A stretch of DNA of 64,000 nt from Bradyrhizobium sp. AZCC 1719 (GCF_036924525.1 NZ_JAZHRU010000001.1:5609001-5673000), one strand, 5' to 3'. Shown: positions 14,934-22,912, counted from the stretch's first letter. The notes: a model not told the origin generated them from the letters alone. Numbers and translations: made by a program.

Positions 14934-15602
14934 ATGATTAGTTCACGCGGAATATTGGCAGCTGCTTTGATATCGATGGCCGCTGTTTCGATCAGCCCGG
15001 CGCAGGCAGACATCGTTGTGGTCACGGGCGTCAACAATCAGGGCACGGACAACGTGCTGCTGAACACCGCGACAAACCTGTCGCTCGTCACTGGCACGGT
15101 CGGACCAAACGACCTAGTGGTTAATTTCACTTCCACGAGCGGCAGCGGACTCTTGAGCGCAAACCCCAGCGGCCAGGCGACGGTGTCAGGCGGTACGGAA
15201 AACGATCCTCTGACTCAACTCTCGTTCGACCTGGCGAGCGGCGGCACGTTCACGCGATCCGTCTTTAACATCAATGCCGCCACCGATGGGAGCGTGCTTA
15301 TCCACGTGGAGGGCATCAACATCACCGGCGGCTCCTTCACAGACGACTTCACGGTTGACGCCAACGGCCAAAACTTCTTCACCATCACCAGTATCAACGG
15401 ACAGCTGATGACCGACGTTTCGCTCACAGCGATTAATGGCGCCACGTTCGAGGATGTGCGGCAAGTCCGGCTCGGAGGGTTCGAGACGGTCGGTGCCGTC
15501 CCCGAGCCCTCCACCTGGGCCATGATGATCCTCGGCTTCGCTGGCGTGGGCTTCCTCGCCTACCGTCGCCGCCCACAAGGTCAGGCCCTGCGGCTGGTCT
15601 GA
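14934..15602 (+). CDS. PEP-CTERM sorting-domain exported protein
   Basis: A 222-aa exported protein. A signal peptide (MISSRGILAAALISMAAVSI, cleavage after PAQA) precedes a Gly/Asn/Thr-rich beta domain without Cys. The C-terminus is a classic PEP-CTERM tail: VPEPSTWAMMILGFAGVGFL then AYRRR, the motif, helix and basic stop. Such proteins are processed by an exosortase (EpsH/XrtA type) and are usually tied to exopolysaccharide; no exosortase is in the window. GGGAG lies 8 nt before the ATG. It is followed by a strong terminator. The tail and terminator are duplicated in decayed form near 16.15 kb. Confidence 0.88.
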   Translation: MISSRGILAAALISMAAVSISPAQADIVVVTGVNNQGTDNVLLNTATNLSLVTGTVGPNDLVVNFTSTSGSGLLSANPSGQATVSGGTENDPLTQLSFDLASGGTFTRSVFNINAATDGSVLIHVEGINITGGSFTDDFTVDANGQNFFTITSINGQLMTDVSLTAINGATFEDVRQVRLGGFETVGAVPEPSTWAMMILGFAGVGFLAYRRRPQGQALRLV

Positions 15603-15623
15603 CGCGCGCATCGATCGAAGAAG

Positions 15624-15652
15624 AAAAGGCCGCCACTGTGGCGGCCTTTTTT
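15624..15652 (+). terminator. Intrinsic terminator of the PEP-CTERM gene
   Basis: AAAAGGCCGCCAC and GTGGCGGCCTTTT form a perfect stem with a 1-3 nt loop and a T6 run. A second, slightly diverged copy is at 16268-16295. Confidence 0.9.
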
Positions 15653-15696
15653 GTGAAATGGCGACCCACCCAAGTTAATCGCTGCAGAGGCATGTG

Positions 15697-16052
15697 ATGA
15701 AACGGCGGGATTGCAATTTCGAGACGATGTCGACCGCCGAGCTCTGGGACTTGTACAACGAGCTCGGATCCAAACCTGCCGTCAAGCTGGAGGCCGAAGC
15801 AAACTTGCTTCAACAAAGGCTGGACGAAATCCAGCGCCGTGCCAGCCTTTCCCCATGGGTGGCACCGACAAGCGCAAACATGGGGCCGCGGCGAAATTTC
15901 GCAACCCGCATCCCCCATTCCAGACATGGTCGGGTAGAGGCACACAGCCGCGCTGGGTGAAGGACGCGCTCGAGCGCGGCGCGACAATGGATAGCCTGCG
16001 GTTGAAAGCGTTGGCCGCTTCGCAGAACGAGGAAGATACTCATCCGGTGTAA
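15697..16052 (+). pseudogene. Frameshifted H-NS-like gene
   Basis: The first frame reads MKRRDCNFETMSTAELWDLY, then LQQRLDEIQRRASLSP, the oligomerisation half of a second type of rhizobial H-NS-family protein. The DNA-binding half, AKFRNPHPPFQTWSGRGTQP plus RWVKDALERG, continues in a different frame until TAA at 16052. The switch lies between about 15835 and 15885, so a full protein needs a frameshift. Either half may be made alone; the upstream frame ends at 15960. GCAGAGG precedes the ATG. A sequencing error would also explain it, but the neighbouring decayed copy supports real decay. Confidence 0.75.
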
Positions 16053-16149
16053 TTTCGGCGGCTGACGCGCTTTCGCCTGCTCGCCCGGAGCGTCGTACTG
16101 GGAGCATCCGATGGATCGACATCCCCGCGAAAGAACTAGCCAATCCGAA

Positions 16150-16520
16150 AGCCGCCATCATGAAGATCATTGGCTTCGCTGGCATCGGGTTTTTTGGCCT
16201 CTCGCCGCCGCAGGCAATGCCGCGCACTGGGTCTGGTCTGACGGGCGCGCATCGATAGAATGGTCTGAAGGCCGCCACTTGTGGCGGCCTTTTTGCGGAA
16301 TTGGCGGCCCCACAAAGTTAGCGGCTTTGCTTCAGCGAAGACTGGACGAGATCCATCGGCACGTCAGCCCTCAGCCAGCACCTGGCACAGCAAAACGCAA
16401 ACATGCCGCCGTGCCAAATTTCGCAATCCGCGCGCCTCGTTCCAAACATGGTCAGGCGGAGGAACACAACCGCACCGGGCGTCTCTCGGACGCAAAGCGT
16501 CTGGACGCCCCACAGCTTTT
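16150..16520 (+). pseudogene. Decayed second copy: PEP-CTERM tail, terminator and H-NS tail
   Basis: This segment repeats, in the same order and strand, the end of the PEP-CTERM gene (ATGAAGATCATTGGCTTCGC beside the original GATGATCCTCGGCTTCGC), its stop region, its terminator (16268-16295), and the H-NS-like 3' half (residues like NFAIRAPRSKHGQ, or AKFRNPRASFQTWSGGG in another frame). About 130 bp covering the H-NS-like start and oligomerisation part are missing between the terminator and GACTGGACGAGATCC. There are stops and frame changes throughout; it cannot encode either protein. Confidence 0.75.
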
Positions 16521-16529
16521 GCGGAAAGA

Positions 16530-16643
16530 ATGCGCGATTACACGGTAAACGAGAAAGCTGGAATCACCGCTGGCGCGGTGATGGCGCTCGTGATCGTGGC
16601 GTGGCCAGCAATCGTTGCATTGGCGTTGCTTTCCGGAAGATAA
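16530..16643 (+). CDS. 37-aa single-span membrane peptide
   Basis: MRDYTVNEKAGITAGAVMAL followed by VIVAWPAIVALALLSGR: a polar N-terminus and one C-terminal membrane helix. GCGGAAAGA precedes the ATG. It lies directly behind the decayed H-NS copy, so it could be a surviving flank of the duplicated segment. Function unknown. Confidence 0.45.
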   Translation: MRDYTVNEKAGITAGAVMALVIVAWPAIVALALLSGR

Positions 16644-16666
16644 GTAAAGCTGCTGGCGACGTTCAC

Positions 16667-16716
16667 GGAACTTTGTTCTACTCCGAGAACGGCAGCGGGA
16701 ACTTTGTTCTACTCCG
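16667..16716. repeat. Tandem duplication, 31-bp period
   Basis: GGAACTTTGTTCTACTCCG occurs at 16667-16685 and again at 16698-16716, separated by GAGAACGGCAGCG. The second copy ends 17 nt before the ATG of the amidohydrolase gene, so the duplication lies in its leader. Only part of the second unit is retained after the 19-bp core. Confidence 0.9.
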
Positions 16717-16732
16717 GAGAACTACGGGAAGC

Positions 16733-17965
16733 ATGGCTGACATTTCTTCGCGCGTCGATGGCGACCGCGTCCTCGCCGATCTCAACGCGCTGCGCGCCAT
16801 CGGCGCCTACAAGACCGGCGTTCACAAGCCGACTTTCTCCGAACCGCATCTGCGCTCGCTGGCTTGGCTGATGCAGCGGCTTCCTGAGGCCGGCCTCACG
16901 GGCGAGATCGACGGCATCGGCAACGTGCTCGGAACCAGCACGAAAAGCGGGCCGAAACTGCTGGCGGGATCGCATCTGGAAAGCCAGAACCACGCGGGCT
17001 GGCTCGATGGACCGCTCGGCGTGGTCTATGCGCTCGAGGCCGCCCGCGTCATCAATCCCGACCCGAATATAGAGGGCGCCGTCGAAGTCGCATCATGGTG
17101 CGACGAGGAAGGCCATTTCGGACACTTCCTCGGCAGCCGGTCCTATGTCGGCGGCGTCACCGAAGCCGATATCGACGCCGCGCGCGACCGCAACAATGAT
17201 AGGAGCATGCGTGACGCGCTACGTGAGGCGGGTCTTGCCGGCCGCGCCCGCGCGCGGTGCGAACAAGGGCGGCATATCGGCTATCTGGAAGCCCATATCG
17301 AGCAGGGCGAGGCGCTGGAAAGCAGCGGCCTCAAGATCGGCATCGTCACGTCCATCGTCGGGATCTGGCAATACCGCATCACCTTCACGGGTGAACAAAA
17401 CCACGCCGGCACCACGCGGATGGCCATTCGCCGGGACGCCGGCCTCGCACTCGCCAGATTTTGCGTCGATATCGACAATCGTTTCCCCGCCGCCTGCGGC
17501 CCGCGCACGGTGTGGACCACCGGCCGCATCACGCTCGATCCCGGTGCGCCCAGCATCATCCCGGGAGCGGCGGAAATGCTGTTCCAGATTCGCGACGACG
17601 ATCCTGCCGTGATTGCGCGGCTGGAGGAACTGCTCCACGGCATGGCCGCGGAGGTCAACGCCCAAGGCCGCTGCGCCGTCGCGGTGGAGCGCATCCGCAC
17701 CGGGACGCCCGCGCGGATGGATGGCTCGTTCCAGCAGGCCATCGAGGGTGCCAGCGCAGCTTTTGCCGACGGCAAGTCGCTCCGCATGCCGAGCGGCGCC
17801 GGCCACGACGCCCAGATTCTCTCAACCGTCATGCCGGCCGGCATGCTGTTCGTGCCCTCGATCGGCGGCATTTCGCATCACTGGACCGAGAACACCGCCG
17901 ACGCCGACATCGTTACCGGGGCAGAGGTCTTTGTTGACGCCTGCCGGCGGCTGTTGGCGCAATGA
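16733..17965 (+). CDS. M20-family allantoate/N-carbamoyl amidohydrolase
   Basis: A 410-aa metal-dependent amidohydrolase of the AllC/HyuC group, which hydrolyses allantoate, ureidoglycine or N-carbamoyl amino acids. Motifs in order: GSHLESQNHAGWLDGPLGVV (first metal His/Asp), WCDEEGHFGHFLGS (Glu-Glu pair), EAHIEQGEALE, the lid-domain NHAGTTRMAIRRDAG, MPSGAGHDAQ and GISHHWTENT. The usual His-Ser-Gln is His-Glu-Ser here, a mild variation. The frame is open far upstream; ATG 16733 was chosen because it matches the family start, with ACGGGAAGC before it. An MFS gene follows 18 nt downstream and may import its substrate. Confidence 0.85.
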   Translation: MADISSRVDGDRVLADLNALRAIGAYKTGVHKPTFSEPHLRSLAWLMQRLPEAGLTGEIDGIGNVLGTSTKSGPKLLAGSHLESQNHAGWLDGPLGVVYALEAARVINPDPNIEGAVEVASWCDEEGHFGHFLGSRSYVGGVTEADIDAARDRNNDRSMRDALREAGLAGRARARCEQGRHIGYLEAHIEQGEALESSGLKIGIVTSIVGIWQYRITFTGEQNHAGTTRMAIRRDAGLALARFCVDIDNRFPAACGPRTVWTTGRITLDPGAPSIIPGAAEMLFQIRDDDPAVIARLEELLHGMAAEVNAQGRCAVAVERIRTGTPARMDGSFQQAIEGASAAFADGKSLRMPSGAGHDAQILSTVMPAGMLFVPSIGGISHHWTENTADADIVTGAEVFVDACRRLLAQ

Positions 17966-17983
17966 GGCGACGCGAGATGCGAC

Positions 17984-19198
17984 ATGGTTGCTGAGACCAG
18001 GCCGGCCTATTCGATCAGGGACATTCCGGCCAGCGTATGGGTGCTGGGCTTCGTCTCCATGCTGATGGACATCTCGTCGGAGATGATCCACGCCCTGCTG
18101 CCGATCTACCTGGTCTCGGTCCTCGGCGCATCGATGGTGACGGTCGGCGTCATCGAAGGCATCGCCGAGGCGACCGCCTCCATCACCAAAATATTCTCTG
18201 GCGCGCTCTCGGACTGGCTCGGGAAACGCAAATGGTTGGCCGCCATCGGTTACGGCCTCGCGGCCTTCACCAAGCCGGTGTTTCCGCTGGCGCCAACCGT
18301 CGGCTGGCTGGTGGCCGCGCGTTTCGTCGACCGGATCGGCAAAGGCATTCGCGGCGCCCCGCGTGATGCGCTGGTGGCCGATCTCTCGCCGGCCGATCTG
18401 CGCGGCGCCAGTTTCGGGCTGCGCCAATCGCTCGATACGATCGGCGCCTTCGTCGGCCCCCTGCTCGCCATCGCCCTGATGTGGTGGACATCGGACAACT
18501 TCACGGCCGTGTTCTGGGTTGCCGTAATTCCCGCTTTCCTGGCGCTGGCGCTGATCGTTTTCGCCGTGCGTGAGCCGGCGCGGCCGCAGGCGCTGCGCAC
18601 CGTCCGCAATCCGATCAGCCTGGCCGAGATCAAAAACCTGGGGCCGGCCTATTGGTGGGTGGTGGCGGTCGCGAGCGTGTTCACGCTGGCGCGCTTCAGC
18701 GAGGCATTCCTCGTTCTCCGCGCCCAGAATGTCGGGCTGCCGATCATGCTCGTGCCTGCCGTCCTGGTGGCGATGAATGTCGTCTATGCCCTCGCAGCCT
18801 ATCCCGCCGGCGTCATCTCGGATCGCATGGGCCGCACGGCCGTGCTGGCGAGCGGCATGCTGGTGCTGGTTGCCGCCGACATCGCGTTGGCGTTGCTGCC
18901 GTCGGTGGGCGGTGTTGCGCTGGGCGTCATTCTCTGGGGCCTGCACATGGGACTGACGCAGGGACTGCTGGCCGCGCTCGTTGCGGATACCGCGCCGGCC
19001 GAGTTGCGCGGCACGGCTTACGGATTCTTCAACCTGCTCGGCGGCGTGGCGATGCTCGCGGCCAGCGTCATTGCCGGCGCACTCTGGGATATTGCAGGGC
19101 CGCAGGGCACGTTCCTGGCCGGCGCCGGCTTCGCCCTCGTCGCGCTGGCGGGATTGCTGGTGGTACAGGGCAAGATCGGCCAACGGGCCGCGGCCTGA
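17984..19198 (+). CDS. MFS transporter
   Basis: A 404-aa major facilitator with about 12 membrane helices. The loop 2-3 motif is present as GALSDWLGKRKW, with the related SDRMGRTAVL in the second half. The stretch ARFVDRIGKGIRGAPRDALV marks a subgroup seen often beside metabolic genes. Substrate cannot be read. It lies 18 nt behind the amidohydrolase gene and is probably co-transcribed, which suggests uptake or export of a related nitrogen compound, though this is only inferred from position. Confidence 0.88.
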   Translation: MVAETRPAYSIRDIPASVWVLGFVSMLMDISSEMIHALLPIYLVSVLGASMVTVGVIEGIAEATASITKIFSGALSDWLGKRKWLAAIGYGLAAFTKPVFPLAPTVGWLVAARFVDRIGKGIRGAPRDALVADLSPADLRGASFGLRQSLDTIGAFVGPLLAIALMWWTSDNFTAVFWVAVIPAFLALALIVFAVREPARPQALRTVRNPISLAEIKNLGPAYWWVVAVASVFTLARFSEAFLVLRAQNVGLPIMLVPAVLVAMNVVYALAAYPAGVISDRMGRTAVLASGMLVLVAADIALALLPSVGGVALGVILWGLHMGLTQGLLAALVADTAPAELRGTAYGFFNLLGGVAMLAASVIAGALWDIAGPQGTFLAGAGFALVALAGLLVVQGKIGQRAAA

Positions 19199-19307
19199 GC
19201 GGCGCCGGATTCCGCCGGGTTCCTTGGTGACAAGGAGTCGCGTCTGGCTTTCTTGCAAACGGCTGGGTTTGCGGCCATTTACGCTCGCACGAGGTAAAGT
19301 TCTCCAG

Positions 19308-20351
19308 ATGTTGCTGCTGCAGGCCCTCCCTACATCGATCGGCGTTGCCGCCATCGCGCCGGCGTTGCTGGTGCTCTGGCTCGTCATTGCCGCGGACGAG
19401 CGCCCCGGCCCACCCGCGCGGGTATGGCTCGCTTTCGTACTCGGGGCCGCCAGCATTTCTCTGTTGGGCATTGCGCGCGCCCCGTTTGCCGCGATCCTTG
19501 CGGTGCCTGGAAACCCCTGGATGACGCAAGGCCTGCGTTCGATCTTCGGGGTGGCCGCGCCCGAAGAGATCGTGAAGGTCCTCGTGATCATTCTAGTGTC
19601 ATTGCCGGTGCGCCGCCGTGCGTTTGCGGACCCAATGGACACGGTGGTCTACGGTGCGGCCGCAGGCCTCGGCTTCGCGGCCTACGAAAACCTCGCCTAT
19701 CTCGTGCAGCACGCCGACATGTGGCGGTCGCTGGCCGCCTTGCGCAGCGTATTGACGGTGCCGTTTCACGGCGCACTCGGCATCATCGCAGGCGCCTATA
19801 TCGCGATCGCGCGCGCCGGCACCGCGCTCGGTGCGCATCGCCATCATCGCGACTGGGCGCGGATCTCTAGCTGGGCGCTGGCGCTGTTCGCGCCGGTCGC
19901 GCTGCATGCGGCATTCGATTTTCCGCTGCTGACGCTACAGAAACATCCAGATCTCGGCGCCAACGTGCGGATGCTGCTGGGGGCGGCAAGCCTGCTGATC
20001 GGCTTCAGTTCGATCGGGTTTGCCATACGGCTGGTGCGGCGCGTCGGCCGCCATCATGCGCCGCGCACCGAGATCGCGCGTGAGCGGCTGAGCCAGTTGC
20101 GGCGGATGTGGGCCCTGCTGCTCGTGGGCAGCGGCGCGGGCTTCGCCGGCGCGGCTTTCGTCCTGACCTCGCTTCATCACTGGTTCGTCAATCCGGAGCG
20201 CAATGCGTCGCTGCTTCTCATTCCGCTCGGCATGACCTCCATCTTGATAGGCTTGGCGCTGTTGCTGGCCACGTCGGCTGTCTATGTGTTTGGCCGCAAT
20301 CGCATCAGAACGTCCTCGGACGGATTTTCGTCCGCGCCTGAGCCAGGCTGA
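19308..20351 (+). CDS. PrsW-type intramembrane protease
   Basis: A 347-aa polytopic membrane protein of the PrsW (M82, CPBP-related glutamic) family. Diagnostic motifs are APEEIVKVL (EE pair near residue 84), AAAGLGFAAYENLAYL, VPFHGALGIIAGAYI and HAAFDFPLL, which supply the conserved Glu and His residues in membrane helices. Bacillus PrsW cleaves an anti-sigma factor; here no sigma/anti-sigma pair is adjacent. The C-terminal 120 residues form an additional membrane region with a basic loop. The ATG lacks a clear ribosome-binding site (GAGGTAAAG is 12 nt away). Confidence 0.85.
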   Translation: MLLLQALPTSIGVAAIAPALLVLWLVIAADERPGPPARVWLAFVLGAASISLLGIARAPFAAILAVPGNPWMTQGLRSIFGVAAPEEIVKVLVIILVSLPVRRRAFADPMDTVVYGAAAGLGFAAYENLAYLVQHADMWRSLAALRSVLTVPFHGALGIIAGAYIAIARAGTALGAHRHHRDWARISSWALALFAPVALHAAFDFPLLTLQKHPDLGANVRMLLGAASLLIGFSSIGFAIRLVRRVGRHHAPRTEIARERLSQLRRMWALLLVGSGAGFAGAAFVLTSLHHWFVNPERNASLLLIPLGMTSILIGLALLLATSAVYVFGRNRIRTSSDGFSSAPEPG

Positions 20352-20461
20352 ACGTCATCCTTCAGTCGTTGATCTCGCTTAAAAGCTAGCCAACATTTTT
20401 ACCCGCAGCGGGCGTACCGGGTATATTGGGCACTCGGCACGGCAGGCATCGGGAGTTTCCA

Positions 20462-21040
20462 ATGACCCAAGACATTCCCCCTGATATCGGCAAGCTGCAG
20501 TCCGAAATGAATGCCGCGGTGAAGGCGCACTGGAAGGCCTTCCTGTTCGAAGGCATCGTGCTCGCCCTGCTCGGCCTGGCTGCGATGATCGTGCCGCCGC
20601 TGGCGAGCCTCGCCGTCACCATCTTCCTCGGCTGGATGTTTCTGATCAGCGGCATTGCCGGGTTGTTCGTCACTTACTGGGCGCGGCAGATGCCGGGCTT
20701 CTGGTGGTCGCTGTTTTCGGCGGCGCTGGCCGTTCTCGCCGGCGGGATTTTGCTGGCGCGGCCCGCGCAGGGCGTCCTCACGCTCACCATCGTGGTCGGC
20801 GCGTATTTTCTCGCCGAGGGCGTCGTCAGCATCATGTACGCGCTACAGCACCGCCGCGAATTGTCGGAGCGCTGGTCCTGGTTGCTGATTTCAGGCGTGA
20901 TGGACCTCCTGATCGCATTCATCATCATCGCCGGCCTGCCGGGTTCGGCGGAATGGGCGATCGGCCTCCTGGCCGGGATCAATCTCGTGCTCGGCGGCGC
21001 GTCACTGGTCGGCATAGCGCTCGCCGCGCGCAAATCCTGA
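20462..21040 (+). CDS. HdeD family membrane protein (DUF308)
   Basis: A 192-aa protein with six predicted membrane helices and a charged N-terminus. The repeated DUF308 pattern is visible (LLGLAAMIVPPLASLAVT, LAGGILLARPAQGVLTLT, FIIIAGLPGSAEWAIGLL). HdeD is linked to acid tolerance in E. coli; in alphaproteobacteria the role is not defined. CGGGAG 7 nt upstream supports the ATG. It lies between the PrsW gene and the aro leader; it is probably monocistronic. Confidence 0.85.
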   Translation: MTQDIPPDIGKLQSEMNAAVKAHWKAFLFEGIVLALLGLAAMIVPPLASLAVTIFLGWMFLISGIAGLFVTYWARQMPGFWWSLFSAALAVLAGGILLARPAQGVLTLTIVVGAYFLAEGVVSIMYALQHRRELSERWSWLLISGVMDLLIAFIIIAGLPGSAEWAIGLLAGINLVLGGASLVGIALAARKS

Positions 21041-21092
21041 CGCCGCCGATTATGGGATGACAAGACCCGGCTGGTGCGCTATAGAGCCCGCC

Positions 21093-21173
21093 ATGATCAT
21101 GATCGCCGCCAGCAACTTTTGGTATTTTAGCTACGACAGCTCGCTGGCGGTGGGAGGATCGCGCTCAATCTGA
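21093..21173 (+). CDS. Aromatic-rich leader peptide of the DAHP synthase attenuator
   Basis: A 26-aa peptide with the consecutive codons for Asn-Phe-Trp-Tyr-Phe-Ser-Tyr at residues 8-14 (21114-21134): five aromatic residues in six, covering all three end products of the pathway. It starts MIMIAASNFWYFSYD and ends SRSI. The ribosome-binding site is weak. It precedes a set of mutually exclusive RNA hairpins and an intrinsic terminator upstream of the DAHP synthase gene, so its translation rate is the likely sensor of charged tRNA-Phe, -Trp and -Tyr. Confidence 0.85.
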   Translation: MIMIAASNFWYFSYDSSLAVGGSRSI

Positions 21174-21223
21174 CGAATTGAAGCCAAGAAGTCCGAACAG
21201 CCGCCAAACCTGGCGGCTTTTTT
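21106..21223 (+). promoter_or_regulatory. Transcription attenuator upstream of DAHP synthase
   Basis: Four pairing segments: 1 = CCGCCAGC (21106-21113), 2 = GCTGGCGG (21143-21150), 3 = GCCGCCA (21200-21206), 4 = TGGCGGC (21211-21217) followed by T6. Segment 1 pairs with 2 (8 bp), 2 with 3 (6 bp, antiterminator) and 3 with 4 (7 bp, terminator). A ribosome stalled on the aromatic codons would mask segment 1, freeing 2 to pair with 3 and preventing termination. This is the trp-type mechanism; it is read directly from the sequence but untested. Confidence 0.82.
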
Positions 21224-21262
21224 ATTGGCCGGCAGGTTTCCTTTCAAACAGGAGCCACAGCC

Positions 21263-22351
21263 GTGTTGAGCACCACCGACGACCTTCGAATTAGCGAACT
21301 GAAAGAACTGAGTACGCCGCAGGAGGTGATGGGCGAGATACCGCGCACCTTGACCGCGACGCGCGTCGTGATGGCGGCGCGCAATGCCATTCACGCCATC
21401 CTGCACGGCACCGACGACCGCCTGCTCGTGGTCGTCGGCCCCTGCTCGGTCCACGATCCCGCCGCGGCCGTTGATTACGCCGAGCGACTCGCTGCACTGC
21501 GCGAAAAGCTCGCCGACCACCTCGAAATCGTGATGCGTGTCTATTTCGAAAAGCCGCGCACCACGGTCGGATGGAAGGGACTGATCAACGACCCCAATCT
21601 CGACGGCTCCTTCGACATCAACAGGGGCCTGCGGCTCGCCCGCAATGTGCTGTCGGCGGTGAACAATCTCGGCCTGCCGGCCGGGACCGAATTCCTCGAC
21701 ATGACGACGCCGCAATACATTGCCGACCTGATGGCATGGGCGGCAATCGGGGCGCGCACGACCGAGAGCCAGATCCATCGCGAGCTCGCTTCCGGTCTCT
21801 CCTGCCCGGTCGGCTTCAAGAACGGTACCGACGGCAATATCCGCATCGCGGCCGATGCGGTGAAGTCGGCCTCGCATCCGCATCATTTCATGGCTGTCAC
21901 CAAAGGCGGGCGCTCGGCGATTGCGGCAACCACCGGCAACGAGGACTGCCACATCATCCTGCGCGGCGGCAACAAGCCGAACTACGACCGGAAAAGCGTC
22001 GATGCCGCTTGCGTCGAACTTGTCCGCGCCGGCGTCACCCCGCGGATCATGATCGACACCAGCCACGCCAACAGCAACAAGAAGCCGGAGAACCAGCCGC
22101 TGGTGGTCGCCGACATCGCGCGCCAGATATCGGAGGGCGAGCAGCGCATCACCGGCGTCATGATCGAGAGCAATCTGGTCGCCGGCCGCCAGGACGTCGT
22201 GCCGGGCAAGAAGCTAGCCTATGGGCAGAGCATCACCGACGGCTGCATCGACTGGGAGACGACGGTGTCGGCGTTGAACATGCTGGCTGATGCCGTGGCG
22301 ACGCGCCGCAACGTGCCATCGCGCCGTTTCCGGGAGGAGCGCTCGGCGTAG
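21263..22351 (+). CDS. aroG: 3-deoxy-7-phosphoheptulonate synthase (DAHP synthase), class I
   Basis: A 362-aa AroF/G/H-type enzyme that condenses PEP and erythrose 4-phosphate, the first step to aromatic amino acids. Family motifs: VVVGPCSVHD, FEKPRTTVGWKGLINDP, PVGFKNGTDGN, HHFMAVTKGG, and MIDTSHANSNKKPENQ. Length matches the E. coli enzymes (about 350 aa). Start GTG with AGGAG 8 nt upstream. The upstream leader peptide and attenuator indicate control by aromatic aminoacyl-tRNA rather than TyrR/TrpR. Whether the enzyme is also feedback inhibited, and by which amino acid, cannot be told. A strong terminator follows. Confidence 0.93.
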   Translation: MLSTTDDLRISELKELSTPQEVMGEIPRTLTATRVVMAARNAIHAILHGTDDRLLVVVGPCSVHDPAAAVDYAERLAALREKLADHLEIVMRVYFEKPRTTVGWKGLINDPNLDGSFDINRGLRLARNVLSAVNNLGLPAGTEFLDMTTPQYIADLMAWAAIGARTTESQIHRELASGLSCPVGFKNGTDGNIRIAADAVKSASHPHHFMAVTKGGRSAIAATTGNEDCHIILRGGNKPNYDRKSVDAACVELVRAGVTPRIMIDTSHANSNKKPENQPLVVADIARQISEGEQRITGVMIESNLVAGRQDVVPGKKLAYGQSITDGCIDWETTVSALNMLADAVATRRNVPSRRFREERSA

Positions 22352-22370
22352 CCCACCCGGGTCGAATGAT

Positions 22371-22406
22371 GGCAGGGCGCGGTCGACGCGCCCTGCCTCA
22401 GTTTTT
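22371..22406 (+). terminator. Intrinsic terminator of the DAHP synthase gene
   Basis: GGCAGGGCGC and GCGCCCTGCC are perfect 10-bp arms with a GGTCGAC loop, followed four bases later by TTTTT. Confidence 0.9.
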
Positions 22407-22504
22407 ATTGAAGCTGCACTACGATCCGAAGCGTGCACACTCGCGCGACGCCGTCAAAGCTGCGCCTGGCAAAAAACTTCACACGTACGAAATCAGGCTC
22501 CGCG

Positions 22505-22640
22505 GGCGTCTCGAAGGATGTAGGCCACAGACGTGGCCTCATGGTTCTCCCGGCGATGCGAAGCATCGCCCGGAGACGCGCGGAGCCTGTCATCGGGCCG
22601 CGCTACGCACGGACCCGTTGGCGCTCCTCACCATGAGGGA
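22505..22640. repeat. Dispersed palindromic intergenic repeat
   Basis: A non-coding stretch with pieces GGCGTCTCGAAGGATG, GGCCTCATGGTTCTC, GCGATGCGAAGCATCGC and GCGCTCCTCACCATGAGGG. These phrases are typical of an intergenic element scattered through Bradyrhizobium-like genomes. The outer parts (CTCATGG / CCATGAG) are inverted relative to each other. No second copy is in this window, so the call rests on recollection. Confidence 0.5.
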
Positions 22641-22657
22641 CGTATGACGCAGTAAGC

Positions 22658-22912
22658 CTAACAGCCGCGGCAGATGCTCTTGATCTTGCGGTCGAGCGCT
22701 GCGTTTTCCTTGCTCAGCGGATCGTTCGGATCGTTCAGGTTCTTTTCGCTGGGCACGTCGCTGCGGCGCGGCTGACGGTGTCCGATCGGCGCCTCCGGAA
22801 TCCCTCCGGCACTCGGGTTGCTCTTTGGCATTGTCGACGTCCCGCCCTGCGCGAACGCAGCAGGCATGCCGATCAGGACCATCAGCGCGACTGACAAGAT
22901 TGTTCTTTGCAT
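22658..22912 (-). CDS. Small exported protein
   Basis: An 84-aa protein with a clear signal peptide (MQRTILSVALMVLIGMPAAF, cleavage after AFA) and a hydrophilic, Pro/Ser-rich mature part containing GHRQPRRSDVPSEKNLND and ending with KIKSICRGC, which has two Cys near the C-terminus. AAGGCGGAGAA precedes the ATG. It is the last of four same-strand genes (epmA, epmB, 22939 gene, this one) but 26 nt separates it from its upstream neighbour, so it may be co-transcribed. Function unknown. Confidence 0.7.
   Translation of the reverse strand: MQRTILSVALMVLIGMPAAFAQGGTSTMPKSNPSAGGIPEAPIGHRQPRRSDVPSEKNLNDPNDPLSKENAALDRKIKSICRGC

Noticed and set aside
14049..16735. Genomic island inserted at tRNA-Glu
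   Set aside because: The region is AT-richer and has decayed genes, but there is no integrase and no direct repeat of the tRNA 3' end in the window.
17822..19642. 606-aa minus-strand open frame
   Set aside because: Antisense shadow of the MFS transporter and PrsW genes, with low-complexity Arg/Gly/Asp composition.
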